DNA from: Actinomycetota bacterium
GTDB lineage: Bacteria; Actinomycetota; Acidimicrobiia; Acidimicrobiales; Ilumatobacteraceae
Assembly (NCBI GenBank): GCA_963169665.1
Contig: CAUJET010000204.1
Coordinates: 1-64,000, forward strand
Length of the DNA stretch: 64,000 bases
Direction of reading: 5' to 3'
Shown here: positions 26,082 to 34,737 of the stretch, piece by piece
How positions within the stretch are numbered: position 1 is the first letter of the stretch
Layout of the letters: every line of letters begins with the position of its first letter
The notes under the pieces: model-generated
Database searches by the model: none
Told to the model about the DNA's origin: nothing
Seen by the model: only the letters and a program-made list of their open reading frames with translations
Position numbers and translations under genes: made by a program

Positions 26082-27731
26082 ATGTCGACCATCGACGAAG
26101 ACCGCGACCATCTGCACTCGCTGGGCTACGCCCAGGAACTGCATCGCGGCCTCAGTACGTTCAGCAACTTCGCCATCAGCTTCTCGATCATCTCGATCCT
26201 GGCCGGTGGCATGACCAGCTTCTGGCTCGGCATGGTCACGAGCGGGCCGCGCGTCATCACGATCGGGTGGATCGTGGTGGGCTTCTTCGCCCTGCTCGTC
26301 GGCATGGCGCTCGGCGAGATCTGCTCGTCCTACCCGACGGCCGGAGGCCTCTACTACTGGTCGGCCAAGCTCGCCCGGCGGAACCCGGCTCGATGGGCCT
26401 GGTTCACGGGCTACTTCAACCTGCTGGGCCAGATCGGCGTCATCGCGTCGGTCGACTACGCCCTCTCGATCTTCATCAACTACTTCATCCGGATGTTCGA
26501 CGACGGATGGGAACTCACCACGTCGAAGATCTTCATCACCTACCTGATCGTGCTCGTGGTCCACGGACTGCTGAACACCTTCAAGGTGCAGTTGGTGAAG
26601 ATCCTCGGTGACGTGAGCGTGTGGTGGCACGTCGTCGGCGTGGTGATCATCGCCGGCGTGCTGTTCATCGCCCCAGACAACACCCGCGGCATCGGCGCCG
26701 CATTCGACGAGGCCCCTCCCGGCATGACCGGATGGACGGGCGGCACCTTCGTGACCATCTACCTGTTCGCACTCGGTCTGCTCCTGGCCCAGTACACGAT
26801 CACCGGATTCGACGCATCGGCACACGTGAGCGAGGAGACGCACGGCGCTCGTACCGAGGCACCGAAGGCGATCGTGCGTTCCATCTACATCTCGGCGATC
26901 GCGGCGCTCATCCTCAACCTGTCGATGATCGCAGCGCTGCCCAAGAAGGGCGCCGTCGACGCGGACGGCGTCGATCTCTACACGAAGATCGCGTTCGGCA
27001 GCGAGGGCGACTTCTTCCTCGTGAACGCAGCACCGCGACTCATCTCCGAGGCCGTCGGCAGCGGTCTCGCCAAGTTCCTGGTGTTCATCTCGATCGTCGG
27101 TCAGTTCTTCTGCGGCCTCGCATCGGTGACGGCGAACAGCCGGATGATCTACGCGTTCAGCCGTGACAACGCCCTGCCGGGGTCGAAGTGGTGGCACAAG
27201 ATCAACCCGAAGACGCGGACGCCAACGAACTCCGTGTGGCTGGGCGTCACCCTGTCGGCGCTCGTGGGCACCCTGTCGCTGTACCAGAAGGGCGGCTACT
27301 CGACCGCTTTCTTCGCACTCACCGGCATCTGCGTGATCGGTCTGTACATCTCGTACGCGATCCCGATCTACCTCCGCCTGACGAACCCCGACTTCCAGGT
27401 CGGTCCGTGGAACCTCAAGGGGAAGCACCAGATCGTCGGGTGGGTCTCGTTGGTCTGGATCGCGTTCATCACGATCCTGTTCTTCGCACCGTTGTTCTGG
27501 CCCTTCTGGGGGTTCTGGAACGACAGCAATGAGTTCGCTCCGGGCTTCTTCAAGCAGAACAACTTCAACTTCACCGGTCCGCTGATCTTCCTCGCTGCAC
27601 TGGCGATCGGTGCCTACTGGCAGTTCTCCGGCAAGAAGTGGTTCAAGGGCCCGAAGGTCATGGGTTCCAAGGAAGAACTGCTGGCGATCGAGCGCGAGCT
27701 CGACGCCCTGGAGCACGGCAAGCCGCTGTGA
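26082..27731 (+). CDS. APC-family amino acid/polyamine permease
   Basis: The 549-residue protein has about 12 helices and the family features FSIISILAGGMTSFWLG near the N-terminus and ITGFDASAHVSEETHGART in the middle, typical of the GABA/choline/amino-acid permease subgroup. It starts at ATG 26082 after a strong AGGAGG. A TAGAAC element at about 26020 implies a leader of roughly 50 bases. Genomic context (aldehyde dehydrogenase and gamma-glutamyl hydrolases) suggests import of a polyamine, GABA or related amine. A terminator-like hairpin follows. Confidence 0.87.
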   Translation: MSTIDEDRDHLHSLGYAQELHRGLSTFSNFAISFSIISILAGGMTSFWLGMVTSGPRVITIGWIVVGFFALLVGMALGEICSSYPTAGGLYYWSAKLARRNPARWAWFTGYFNLLGQIGVIASVDYALSIFINYFIRMFDDGWELTTSKIFITYLIVLVVHGLLNTFKVQLVKILGDVSVWWHVVGVVIIAGVLFIAPDNTRGIGAAFDEAPPGMTGWTGGTFVTIYLFALGLLLAQYTITGFDASAHVSEETHGARTEAPKAIVRSIYISAIAALILNLSMIAALPKKGAVDADGVDLYTKIAFGSEGDFFLVNAAPRLISEAVGSGLAKFLVFISIVGQFFCGLASVTANSRMIYAFSRDNALPGSKWWHKINPKTRTPTNSVWLGVTLSALVGTLSLYQKGGYSTAFFALTGICVIGLYISYAIPIYLRLTNPDFQVGPWNLKGKHQIVGWVSLVWIAFITILFFAPLFWPFWGFWNDSNEFAPGFFKQNNFNFTGPLIFLAALAIGAYWQFSGKKWFKGPKVMGSKEELLAIERELDALEHGKPL

Positions 27732-27789
27732 TCCTCCTCGGTGCGGGCGCGACCTCGGTCCGCCGGCACCGAATGTGACGAGTGTGAAA

Positions 27790-27815
27790 ACGGGCCGGCC
27801 TTCGGGCCGGCCCGT
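27790..27815 (+). terminator. Hairpin with TTCG tetraloop after the permease
   Basis: ACGGGCCGGCC-TTCG-GGCCGGCCCGT forms a perfect 11-bp stem closed by C(TTCG)G, an unusually stable loop, about 60 bases after the permease stop. There is no T-tract after it, as is common for high-GC actinobacteria. Confidence 0.7.
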
Positions 27816-27906
27816 TCGCGTCCGCTGACTAACGTGGTCGTTGGTGCGCCGGGAAGTCTGGTCGGCATGAGTTCCCCATGCCTCGACACCCCATGACCTC
27901 GACCCG

Positions 27907-30255
27907 ATGATCGTTCTCGTCCTCCTCCACGCCGTCGTGGCCGTCGCCGTGCTCACCGCGGCGCGTGCCCGGCCGGTGGCCGGTGCCGTGCTCGGGTGCG
28001 CAGTGCTCGGTGCCACCGCAGTGACCGTGGGGGTGCTCGGGATCGGCCGGTCGACGGTCAGGCACGAGGCGTGGGCGTGGGTGCCCGACCTCGGGCTCCA
28101 GCTCGCGTTCCGGCTCGACGGGTTCGCCGTGGTGATGGCGCTCGTGGTGTCCGTGATCGGGGTGCTCGTGCTCGCGTACTCGATCTCCTACTTCGACCAC
28201 GACGCGACCTACGTCCGTTTCGTCGGTCTGTTCGTCGCCTTCGCCGGCGCGATGACCGGCCTGGTGATGGCTGCCGACCTGTTCACGATGTTCGTGTTCT
28301 GGGAGCTCACCTCGGTCTGCTCGTTCCTCCTCATCGGCCTCAACGATCGGTCCGCCGCAGCCAGGACGGCAGCGCTGCGGGCACTGTTGGTCACCGGCGC
28401 CGGCGGTCTCTGCCTGCTCGCCGGCGTCGTGCTGCTCCAGGTGGCCGCTGGGACGTCGGACTTCGCCGAGCTGGCGAGCGCCGCACCCGTCGGCTCGATG
28501 GTCACGACCGCGGCGTGCCTCGCGCTCATCGGTGCCTTCACCAAGTCGGCGCAGTTCCCGTTCCACTTCTGGTTGCCCGGGGCGATGGCCGCACCGACCC
28601 CGGTGAGCGCGTACCTGCACTCGGCCACCATGGTGAAGGCCGGCATCGTGCTGATGGCCCGACTCGCGCCGGTGTTCGGCGATCTCGACGTGTGGCGGTG
28701 GGCCGTCGTGGTGTGCGGGGGCACCACGATGCTGCTCGGTGGCGCACGAGCGATGCGCCAGACCGACGCCAAGCTCCTGCTGGCCCACAGCACCGTGTCG
28801 CAGCTGGGGTTCCTCACACTCCTGGTCGGCCTCGGCGTCCCCGGTGCCACCTACGCCGGCGTCGCTCACCTCGTCGCCCACGCCGTGTTCAAGGCGGGGC
28901 TCTTCCTCGGTGTCGGCGTCGTCGACCATGCCACCGGCACTCGCGACATCAGGCGCCTCTCGGGGCTCGCTCGCGAGATGCCATTCGTGACGGTCTGCAT
29001 GTGTGCAGCCGCTGCGTCGATGGCCGGGCTCATCCCGTTGTTCGGCTTCGCGACGAAGGAACAGGCGCTCGTCGCGCTGCTCGACGCCGATGCCGGTGCA
29101 GCGGGCACGGTCGCACTCGTTGCGGTGGTGGTCGGCGCCGTGCTGTCCGCCGGGTACAGCGTGCGGCTGGTCCGCGGACTGTTCGGAACGAAGCGGGACC
29201 TCGCCGACATCGCCGACGTCGAGCACGCACACGTGCACGTGCACCATCGGCCGAGTGTCGGCCTCTCGGTGCCGATGGCGTCGTTCGCGCTCGTCTCGCT
29301 GGTAGCCGGCCTCGGCGCGGACACCGTCGGGCGGTGGCTGCAGGCTCCGGTGGTGGCGCTCGACGCCGGCGCGACCGGGGTGCTGCACCTGTGGCCCGGC
29401 CTCACCACTGCGTTCGCGATCTCGCTGACGGTTGTCGCGCTCGGGGCGGTGCTCGGATGGCGGGTCCCCGACGCCGTGGCGCCGACCGTGGTGAGCGTGT
29501 CGGGGGAGCGGATCTTCCAGCGCGTGTTCGACGGGCTCCTCGACGGCTCGAAGCGGTTGACGGTGGTCACCCAGAGCGGATCGTTGGTCGCCTACCTCGG
29601 CATCGTGATGGCCGTGCTCACCGCCGCGCTGGTGGCGGGGATCGCCAAGGATCCAGGCGCCGGCTTCGACGACCTCCGGCTGGCGGACTCGTGGGTGCAG
29701 GCGGCGATCGCCGCGATCGCGATCGTCTTCGCCGGCGCCGTCGTCGCCGCCCGCGATCGGTTCGTGTCGGCGCTGCTGATCGGCGGGGTCGGATTCGCCT
29801 GTGCGCTGCTCTTCGCGCTCTACGGTGCGCCGGATCTGGCCCTCACCCAGATCCTCGTGGAGACGCTGACGATCGTCGTGTTCCTGCTGGTTCTCCGGCA
29901 GATGCCGCGGCGGTTCGCCGCCGATCCGGTGTGGGCGCCCAAGGTCGTGCGGTTGGCGATCTCGGTCGGCGTCGGCTGCGCGGTCGCTGCGTTCGCCGTG
30001 ATGGTGTCCGCGGCACGCCGGGCGCCGTCGGTGGGCGGCACGTACGCCGAGCTCTCGTTGCCCGAGGCCGGCGGGAACAACATCGTCAACGTGATCCTCG
30101 TCGACTTCCGAGGGGTCGACACCCTCGGCGAGATCACCGTGCTCGCCACGGCGGCGTTGGGTGTCACCAACCTCGTCCGGATGGCGCGCCGGGCACGGGC
30201 GCGGGCACTCGAGGCGGCCGCCCCGTCACCGCTCGAGGGTGGGAGCGACACGTGA
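27907..30255 (+). CDS. mrpA: Na+/H+ antiporter subunit A (MrpA)
   Basis: The 782-residue protein is the largest subunit of the Mrp cation/proton antiporter. The N-terminal part resembles NuoL (FVFWELTSVCSFLLIGLND, FPFHFWLPGAMAAPTPVSAY, LLLAHSTVSQLGFLTL). The C-terminal part has the MrpA-specific helices and PDLALTQILVETLTIVVFLL, related to NuoJ. A His cluster (VEHAHVHVHHRPS, about residues 437-449) lies in a loop. It is the first of seven tightly coupled genes. A TAACGT at 27830-27835 may be the -10; no clear ribosome site precedes ATG 27907. Confidence 0.92.
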   Translation: MIVLVLLHAVVAVAVLTAARARPVAGAVLGCAVLGATAVTVGVLGIGRSTVRHEAWAWVPDLGLQLAFRLDGFAVVMALVVSVIGVLVLAYSISYFDHDATYVRFVGLFVAFAGAMTGLVMAADLFTMFVFWELTSVCSFLLIGLNDRSAAARTAALRALLVTGAGGLCLLAGVVLLQVAAGTSDFAELASAAPVGSMVTTAACLALIGAFTKSAQFPFHFWLPGAMAAPTPVSAYLHSATMVKAGIVLMARLAPVFGDLDVWRWAVVVCGGTTMLLGGARAMRQTDAKLLLAHSTVSQLGFLTLLVGLGVPGATYAGVAHLVAHAVFKAGLFLGVGVVDHATGTRDIRRLSGLAREMPFVTVCMCAAAASMAGLIPLFGFATKEQALVALLDADAGAAGTVALVAVVVGAVLSAGYSVRLVRGLFGTKRDLADIADVEHAHVHVHHRPSVGLSVPMASFALVSLVAGLGADTVGRWLQAPVVALDAGATGVLHLWPGLTTAFAISLTVVALGAVLGWRVPDAVAPTVVSVSGERIFQRVFDGLLDGSKRLTVVTQSGSLVAYLGIVMAVLTAALVAGIAKDPGAGFDDLRLADSWVQAAIAAIAIVFAGAVVAARDRFVSALLIGGVGFACALLFALYGAPDLALTQILVETLTIVVFLLVLRQMPRRFAADPVWAPKVVRLAISVGVGCAVAAFAVMVSAARRAPSVGGTYAELSLPEAGGNNIVNVILVDFRGVDTLGEITVLATAALGVTNLVRMARRARARALEAAAPSPLEGGSDT

Positions 30256-30734
30256 TCGGCCGTCGCTCGCAGATCCTGGACGAGGCCGACCGGTGGCTCT
30301 TCCCGGTGATCCTCCTCGTCTCGGTCTACGTCGCCCTCCGTGGCCACAACGCACCGGGCGGCGGCTTCGCCGGTGGACTCGTCGCCGGGGCGGCGTTCGT
30401 GCTGCGGTTCCTCGCAGGCGGTGCCCTCTCGGTACGCCGCTCCACGATCGCCAGGTCGACGACGCTGATCGGTATCGGCCTCTTCGTCGCTGCCGCCACG
30501 GCGCTCGCACCCCTGCTCGTCGGTGACGCACTGCTGGAGTCGACGATCTGGAAGGTCGACCTCCCTGCGATCGGCACCGTGAAGATCGTGTCGTCGGCGA
30601 TCTTCGACGTCGGTGTCTACCTCTTGGTCGTCGGTGTCGTGCTCGCCGTGCTGCTCGCCCTCGGCGCCGATCCGATCCACCGCGACGGCGAGCGGGCAGA
30701 TGCGGGCGTGGAGGCAGGGGAGGTGCCGTCGTGA
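30252..30734 (+). CDS. mrpB: Na+/H+ antiporter subunit B (MrpB)
   Basis: The 160-residue, four-helix protein has YVALRGHNAPGGGFAGGLVAG, the MrpB signature. It is a membrane subunit required for antiport activity. GTG 30252 overlaps the mrpA stop (GTGA), and its stop overlaps the mrpC GTG. The long plus-strand ORF 27996-30734 is a shadow that ends with this frame. Confidence 0.93.
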   Translation: MIGRRSQILDEADRWLFPVILLVSVYVALRGHNAPGGGFAGGLVAGAAFVLRFLAGGALSVRRSTIARSTTLIGIGLFVAAATALAPLLVGDALLESTIWKVDLPAIGTVKIVSSAIFDVGVYLLVVGVVLAVLLALGADPIHRDGERADAGVEAGEVPS

Positions 30735-31117
30735 GCCTCGCCATGGTCGTCCTCATCGCCGTCCTGTTCGGTACCGGCACGTATCTCCTGTTGCACCGCA
30801 CGCTGACGCGCATGGTGCTCGGGGTGGGCATGTTGGCGAACGGCGTCAACGTCGTGATCGTCGCGACCTCCGGCCCGCCGGGCGAGGCACCGATCGTCGG
30901 TCGTGAAGGCACGACGGATTCGGTTCCGCAGGCGCTCGTGCTCACCGCGATCGTGATCGGGTTCGCGGTCACGGCATTCCTGCTCGCGCTCGCCTGGCGC
31001 AACTGGACGATCGACGGCAATGACGCGGTGGAGGACGACGTGGAGGACCGGCGCGTCGCCCGGGCCGACGAACGTCGTGTGGTCGACGTGCCGAGCGCGG
31101 AGGACGTCGAGCTGTGA
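30731..31117 (+). CDS. mrpC: Na+/H+ antiporter subunit C (MrpC)
   Basis: The 128-residue homologue of NuoK has three helices, with RMVLGVGMLANGVNVVIV and DSVPQALVLTAIVIGFAVTA typical of MrpC. A charged C-terminal tail extends it. It is coupled to both neighbours by GTGA overlaps. Confidence 0.93.
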   Translation: MSLAMVVLIAVLFGTGTYLLLHRTLTRMVLGVGMLANGVNVVIVATSGPPGEAPIVGREGTTDSVPQALVLTAIVIGFAVTAFLLALAWRNWTIDGNDAVEDDVEDRRVARADERRVVDVPSAEDVEL

Positions 31118-32595
31118 ACGCACTCCTCGCCCTGCCGCTCGTGCTGCCGCTCCTCGGTGCCGCGCTGTCGATGATCGTGCGTGCACGAGCCGCGCAGCGC
31201 ACGATCAGCTTCACCGTGCTGGCCGCATCGCTCGGGTGTGCGATCGGTGTGCTCGCGCACGTCGCGTCGACCGGCGAGATCGCGGTGTCGAGCCTCGGCG
31301 GGTGGCCGGCCCCCGTCGCGATCACGCTGGTCGGCGATCGCCTCTCGGCGATGATGCTCGTGATCGCGATCGGGCTCCTGTGCGTGGTGCTCGCCTTCGC
31401 GATCGGGCAGCGTGCCTCCGACGAACGGTCGCCCTACTACCACCCGGTGTACCTGGTGCTGTCGGCGGGCATCGCGCAGGCGTTCCTGGCTGGAGACCTG
31501 TTCAACCTGTTCGTCGCGTTCGAGCTGTTGCTGATGTCCAGCTACGTGCTGCTCACCCTCGAGGGCACCGATGCGCAGATCCGATCGGGGACCACCTACG
31601 TGGTGCTGAACGTGGTCGAGTCGACGGTGTTGCTCACCGCCGTCGGGCTCGTGTTCGCCGCCACCGGCACGGTCAGCATGGCCGAACTGCCGGCGCGCCT
31701 CGCCGAGCTGCCCGATGGGGTGCGCACCGGACTGAACCTGCTGCTGCTCGTGTCGTTCGGCATCAAGGCCGCCGTGTTCCCGCTGTTCTTCTGGCTCCCC
31801 GACGCCTACCCGACCGCGCCGAGCTCGGTGACGGCGGTGTTCGCCGGCCTGCTCACCAAGGTCGGCATCTACGCCATGATCCGCACGGAGACGCTGTTGT
31901 TCCCCGGTGGCGAGTCGACGCTGTTGCTGTGGATCGCAGGGTTCACGATGATCATCGGCGTGCTCGGCGCGATGTCGCACGTGGAGATGAAGCGCATCCT
32001 CAGCTTCCACATCGTCAGCCAGATCGGATACATGGTGATGGGCGTGGCCATCGGCACCGAGGCCGCCCTTGCCGCCACGGTGTTCTTCCTGCTCCACCAG
32101 ATCCCGGTGAAGACGGCCCTGTTCCTCGTGCAGGGCATCGTCGAGCGCGAGACCGGCACGACGGCGTTCGACGACGTGGGTGGCCTCGCCCGCCGCTCGG
32201 GCGTGCTCGCGGCACTGTTCCTGATCCCTGCGTTGAGCCTCGCCGGCCTCCCACCGTTCTCCGGCTTCCTCGGCAAGTACGGCCTCGTGCGCGCCGGCTT
32301 CGAGGACGGTCGGTACGTGATCGTCGCGGTCGCGCTCGCCGGCAGCCTGCTCACCCTGGTGTCGATGACGAAGATCTGGATCGGCGTGTTCTGGGGAGAG
32401 GTGTACCCCGAGGTACCCGCCGGCAGGGTCGGCATCCTCCGCCACCATCGCCTGATGAGCGGCGCCACGGTGGTGCTCGTGCTCGCAACGCTCGCGATCG
32501 CCGCGCTGGCGGGACCGCTGTTCGACTACTGCCGTGCGGCGGGCGAGCAGCTCGTCGATGCCTCCACGTACGTGCGGGCGGTGGTGGGACCGTGA
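31114..32595 (+). CDS. mrpD: Na+/H+ antiporter subunit D (MrpD)
   Basis: The 493-residue NuoM/NuoN-like antiporter subunit has LFVAFELLLMSSYVLLTLEG with the TM5 Glu, AVFPLFFWLPDAYPTAPSSV in TM7 and EMKRILSFHIVSQIGYM with TM8 Lys. The TAPSSV element separates MrpD from complex I subunits. GTG 31114 overlaps the mrpC stop. Confidence 0.93.
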   Translation: MNALLALPLVLPLLGAALSMIVRARAAQRTISFTVLAASLGCAIGVLAHVASTGEIAVSSLGGWPAPVAITLVGDRLSAMMLVIAIGLLCVVLAFAIGQRASDERSPYYHPVYLVLSAGIAQAFLAGDLFNLFVAFELLLMSSYVLLTLEGTDAQIRSGTTYVVLNVVESTVLLTAVGLVFAATGTVSMAELPARLAELPDGVRTGLNLLLLVSFGIKAAVFPLFFWLPDAYPTAPSSVTAVFAGLLTKVGIYAMIRTETLLFPGGESTLLLWIAGFTMIIGVLGAMSHVEMKRILSFHIVSQIGYMVMGVAIGTEAALAATVFFLLHQIPVKTALFLVQGIVERETGTTAFDDVGGLARRSGVLAALFLIPALSLAGLPPFSGFLGKYGLVRAGFEDGRYVIVAVALAGSLLTLVSMTKIWIGVFWGEVYPEVPAGRVGILRHHRLMSGATVVLVLATLAIAALAGPLFDYCRAAGEQLVDASTYVRAVVGP

Positions 32596-33164
32596 TGGTG
32601 CGTTCGACCGCTCGGGCGATCACGCCGAGTGTGGGCCGTACCGTCGCGCTCGTCGCGATGTGGGTCGCCCTGCAGGGAGAAGTCACGGTCGGCAACGTCG
32701 TCGGAGGGCTCGTCGTCGTCGGCTGCATCGAGGTGCTGTTCCCCATGGGGCGACGTGCCGAGCACCGACTCCATCCGTTGGGTGCCGCTCGCTTCGCCGC
32801 CGCACTGGCCCGGGACCTCGTCGCGTCGAGCTGGCAGGTGACGGTCGCCGTCCTGCGCCCCAATGCCGACCGGATCCACACCGAGGTGATCGACGTCGAC
32901 ATCGAGACGCGGTCGTCGCTCGTGGCGTCGCTCGTGGCCAACGCGATCACGCTCACGCCGGGCACGATGACGGTCGAGATCGAACCGACGCCCGCGGGGC
33001 ATCGTCTCGCGGTGCACGTGCTCGGACGCATCGACCAGGAGGCGTTCCGTGACCAGGTGCGCACGCTGGAGCGGCGGGTCCTCGCCGCGGTGTCGCCCGT
33101 CGGCCCGGCCCGCTCGGCGGACGGTTCATCGGACCGCAGCGATGCGACGGGAGGGTCGGCATGA
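32595..33164 (+). CDS. mrpE: Na+/H+ antiporter subunit E (MrpE)
   Basis: The 189-residue protein has two N-terminal helices and the family block NAITLTPGTMTVEIEPTPAG. A Ser/Asp-rich tail follows. ATG 32595 overlaps the mrpD stop (TGATG); an in-frame GTG three bases earlier is equally close. It is a structural subunit of the Mrp complex. Confidence 0.9.
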   Translation: MVRSTARAITPSVGRTVALVAMWVALQGEVTVGNVVGGLVVVGCIEVLFPMGRRAEHRLHPLGAARFAAALARDLVASSWQVTVAVLRPNADRIHTEVIDVDIETRSSLVASLVANAITLTPGTMTVEIEPTPAGHRLAVHVLGRIDQEAFRDQVRTLERRVLAAVSPVGPARSADGSSDRSDATGGSA

Positions 33165-33421
33165 TCGCGGGGTCCTGGATCGCGATCGTGCTGCTGGTGC
33201 TCGCAGCCGCGATCGGCACCTGGCGAGCGGTGCGACGCAGCTCGCTCGGCGACCGGGCGGTGGCGCTCGACACGATCGCCTCGATCATCCAGTGCGGTCT
33301 CTTCGCCGGCGCGGTGATCACCGGTGACGGGATCCTGATCGACCTGGCGCTCGTCCTCGGCCTGCTCGGGTTCCTCACGTCGGTCACCGTCGCTCGCTTC
33401 CTCGAACGGACCGGCACGTGA
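33161..33421 (+). CDS. mrpF: Na+/H+ antiporter subunit F (MrpF)
   Basis: The 86-residue, three-helix protein has LGDRAVALDTIASI, the MrpF signature with the conserved Asp residues, and LALVLGLLGFLTSVTVARFLE at the end. ATG 33161 overlaps the mrpE stop and GGGAGG lies just upstream. Confidence 0.92.
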   Translation: MIAGSWIAIVLLVLAAAIGTWRAVRRSSLGDRAVALDTIASIIQCGLFAGAVITGDGILIDLALVLGLLGFLTSVTVARFLERTGT

Positions 33422-33708
33422 GCGCGGTGCTCGACGTCGCGACCGCGGTGCTGGTCGTGGTCGGCGCGTCGCTCGCCCTCGTCGCCGCGATCGGCCTGCA
33501 CCGCCTCGGTGACACGCGCTCGCGGATGCAGGCCGCGACGAAGCCGGCGACCCTCGGTGTCGTGTGCTGTGCGGTCGGTGCCGCGTTGCAGTTCGGCGAC
33601 CTGAGCCTCGTCGCGAAGGTGATCGTCGCAGTCGGCCTGCAGCTCGTGACGGCACCGGTGGGTGCGCACCTCCTGGCCCGATCGATCACGCGTCGTGAGG
33701 ACCCCTGA
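33418..33708 (+). CDS. mrpG: Na+/H+ antiporter subunit G (MrpG)
   Basis: The 96-residue, three-helix protein has LHRLGDTRSRMQAATKPATLG, diagnostic of MrpG. It completes a canonical ABCDEFG order. GTG 33418 overlaps the mrpF stop. The next gene is convergent after 15 bases with no convincing terminator. Confidence 0.92.
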   Translation: MSAVLDVATAVLVVVGASLALVAAIGLHRLGDTRSRMQAATKPATLGVVCCAVGAALQFGDLSLVAKVIVAVGLQLVTAPVGAHLLARSITRREDP

Positions 33709-33723
33709 GCCGGAGCAAGGTCG

Positions 33724-34632
33724 TCAGACCACGGGGTGGGCGGCGTCGTCGAGCCACACTGCGAACTCGGGTCGGGCCACCAGGCGCTCGCAGTTGCCCA
33801 GGCGCTCGTCGGCGTATGCGACGAAGTCGGTGTCGAGCGTGCTGATCGCCTGCTGCACCACTGCCCACATGCCCTCGCGGAACTCACTCATCACCTTCAT
33901 CAGCTGCAGCCGTGCCCACCGCGCCGCGGTGACCGAACCGAAGTAGAGCTGCAGCAGTTCCTGCTCGGCGGCCTCGGACAGCCCCGCGTTCACGCTCAGG
34001 TTGCCGAGATCGAAGAACACGTCGTTCATCCCGGCGTACTCGAAGTCGAGCAACCACACACGGTCGTCGCCGAACAGCACGTTGCCGGGCAGCAGATCGT
34101 TGTGGCACGGCACCAGGGCCGTAGGCGCCGCGGCGAACGCCTTCTCGATCCGGCGGCTCTGCTGGTGCAACCGCTCGTAGGCGGACGGCGGCATCACCTC
34201 GTGGGTCGCCGCGTCGCGCGCGTGCCACTCGACGACGCGATGGATGGGGAACGCGCCCTGCAGCGGGCCGCTGCCGTGGAAGCGCTTGAGCAGCGGGACG
34301 ACATCGGCGAGGCGGTCGGCGAAGGCCGGTCCTTCGAGATGGCCCCCAGGGACCAGCTGGGTGATCAGCGTGTGGACGCCGGGAAGTTCGCCGAGTACGG
34401 GCGGGCCGATGCCGAGGTCGGCCGCCCGGATGGCGGCCTCCATCTCGTTGGCCCGGTCGATGCCGAGCAGCTCGGTGCGCTCGCCCGGCACCCGCGCCAC
34501 CCAGTCGACGCCGTCGACGGTCACGACGTAGTTCCGGTTCGTGATGCCGCCGTGGAGTGGGCGGATGTCCGGCACATGGCCGGCCCATGCCGGGACACGC
34601 GCGACGAGAGACTCCACTCCGTCCGACCTCAT
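33724..34632 (-). CDS. Choline/ethanolamine kinase-like phosphotransferase
   Basis: The 302-residue protein has the aminoglycoside/choline kinase fold: GGITNRNYVV near the start, catalytic loop CHNDLLPGNVLF and metal-binding WLLDFEYAGMND. The HNDLxxxN and LLDFEYAG pattern matches choline/ethanolamine kinase-like enzymes, so the substrate is probably a small amino alcohol, though sugars are possible. ATG 34632 is preferred over 34638 because a GTGCTACACC element lies at the same distance from it as from the start of the neighbouring glycosyltransferase gene. Confidence 0.82.
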   Translation of the reverse strand: MRSDGVESLVARVPAWAGHVPDIRPLHGGITNRNYVVTVDGVDWVARVPGERTELLGIDRANEMEAAIRAADLGIGPPVLGELPGVHTLITQLVPGGHLEGPAFADRLADVVPLLKRFHGSGPLQGAFPIHRVVEWHARDAATHEVMPPSAYERLHQQSRRIEKAFAAAPTALVPCHNDLLPGNVLFGDDRVWLLDFEYAGMNDVFFDLGNLSVNAGLSEAAEQELLQLYFGSVTAARWARLQLMKVMSEFREGMWAVVQQAISTLDTDFVAYADERLGNCERLVARPEFAVWLDDAAHPVV

Positions 34633-34737
34633 GAGCATGTAGGTGTAGCACCTCCGGCGGGCGCGCGTCGGACGAGCGTGGTCGCGACCTGCGGCGCAAC
34701 GGCTTCGCCGGAGTGGCGCTGTCGCGTCAACGATGTG

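Noticed and set aside
27867-27896. Nine-codon upstream ORF (MSSPCLDTP) before mrpA
   Set aside because: It has no ribosome site and such short frames occur by chance; without conservation it cannot be called an attenuator.
27907-33708. Mrp operon considered as a third partial complex I
   Set aside because: All seven genes match the MrpABCDEFG order and signatures (MrpB GHNAPGGGF, MrpF LGDRAVALD, MrpG LGDTRSRMQAATKPATLG), and no iron-sulfur or quinone-site subunits are present.
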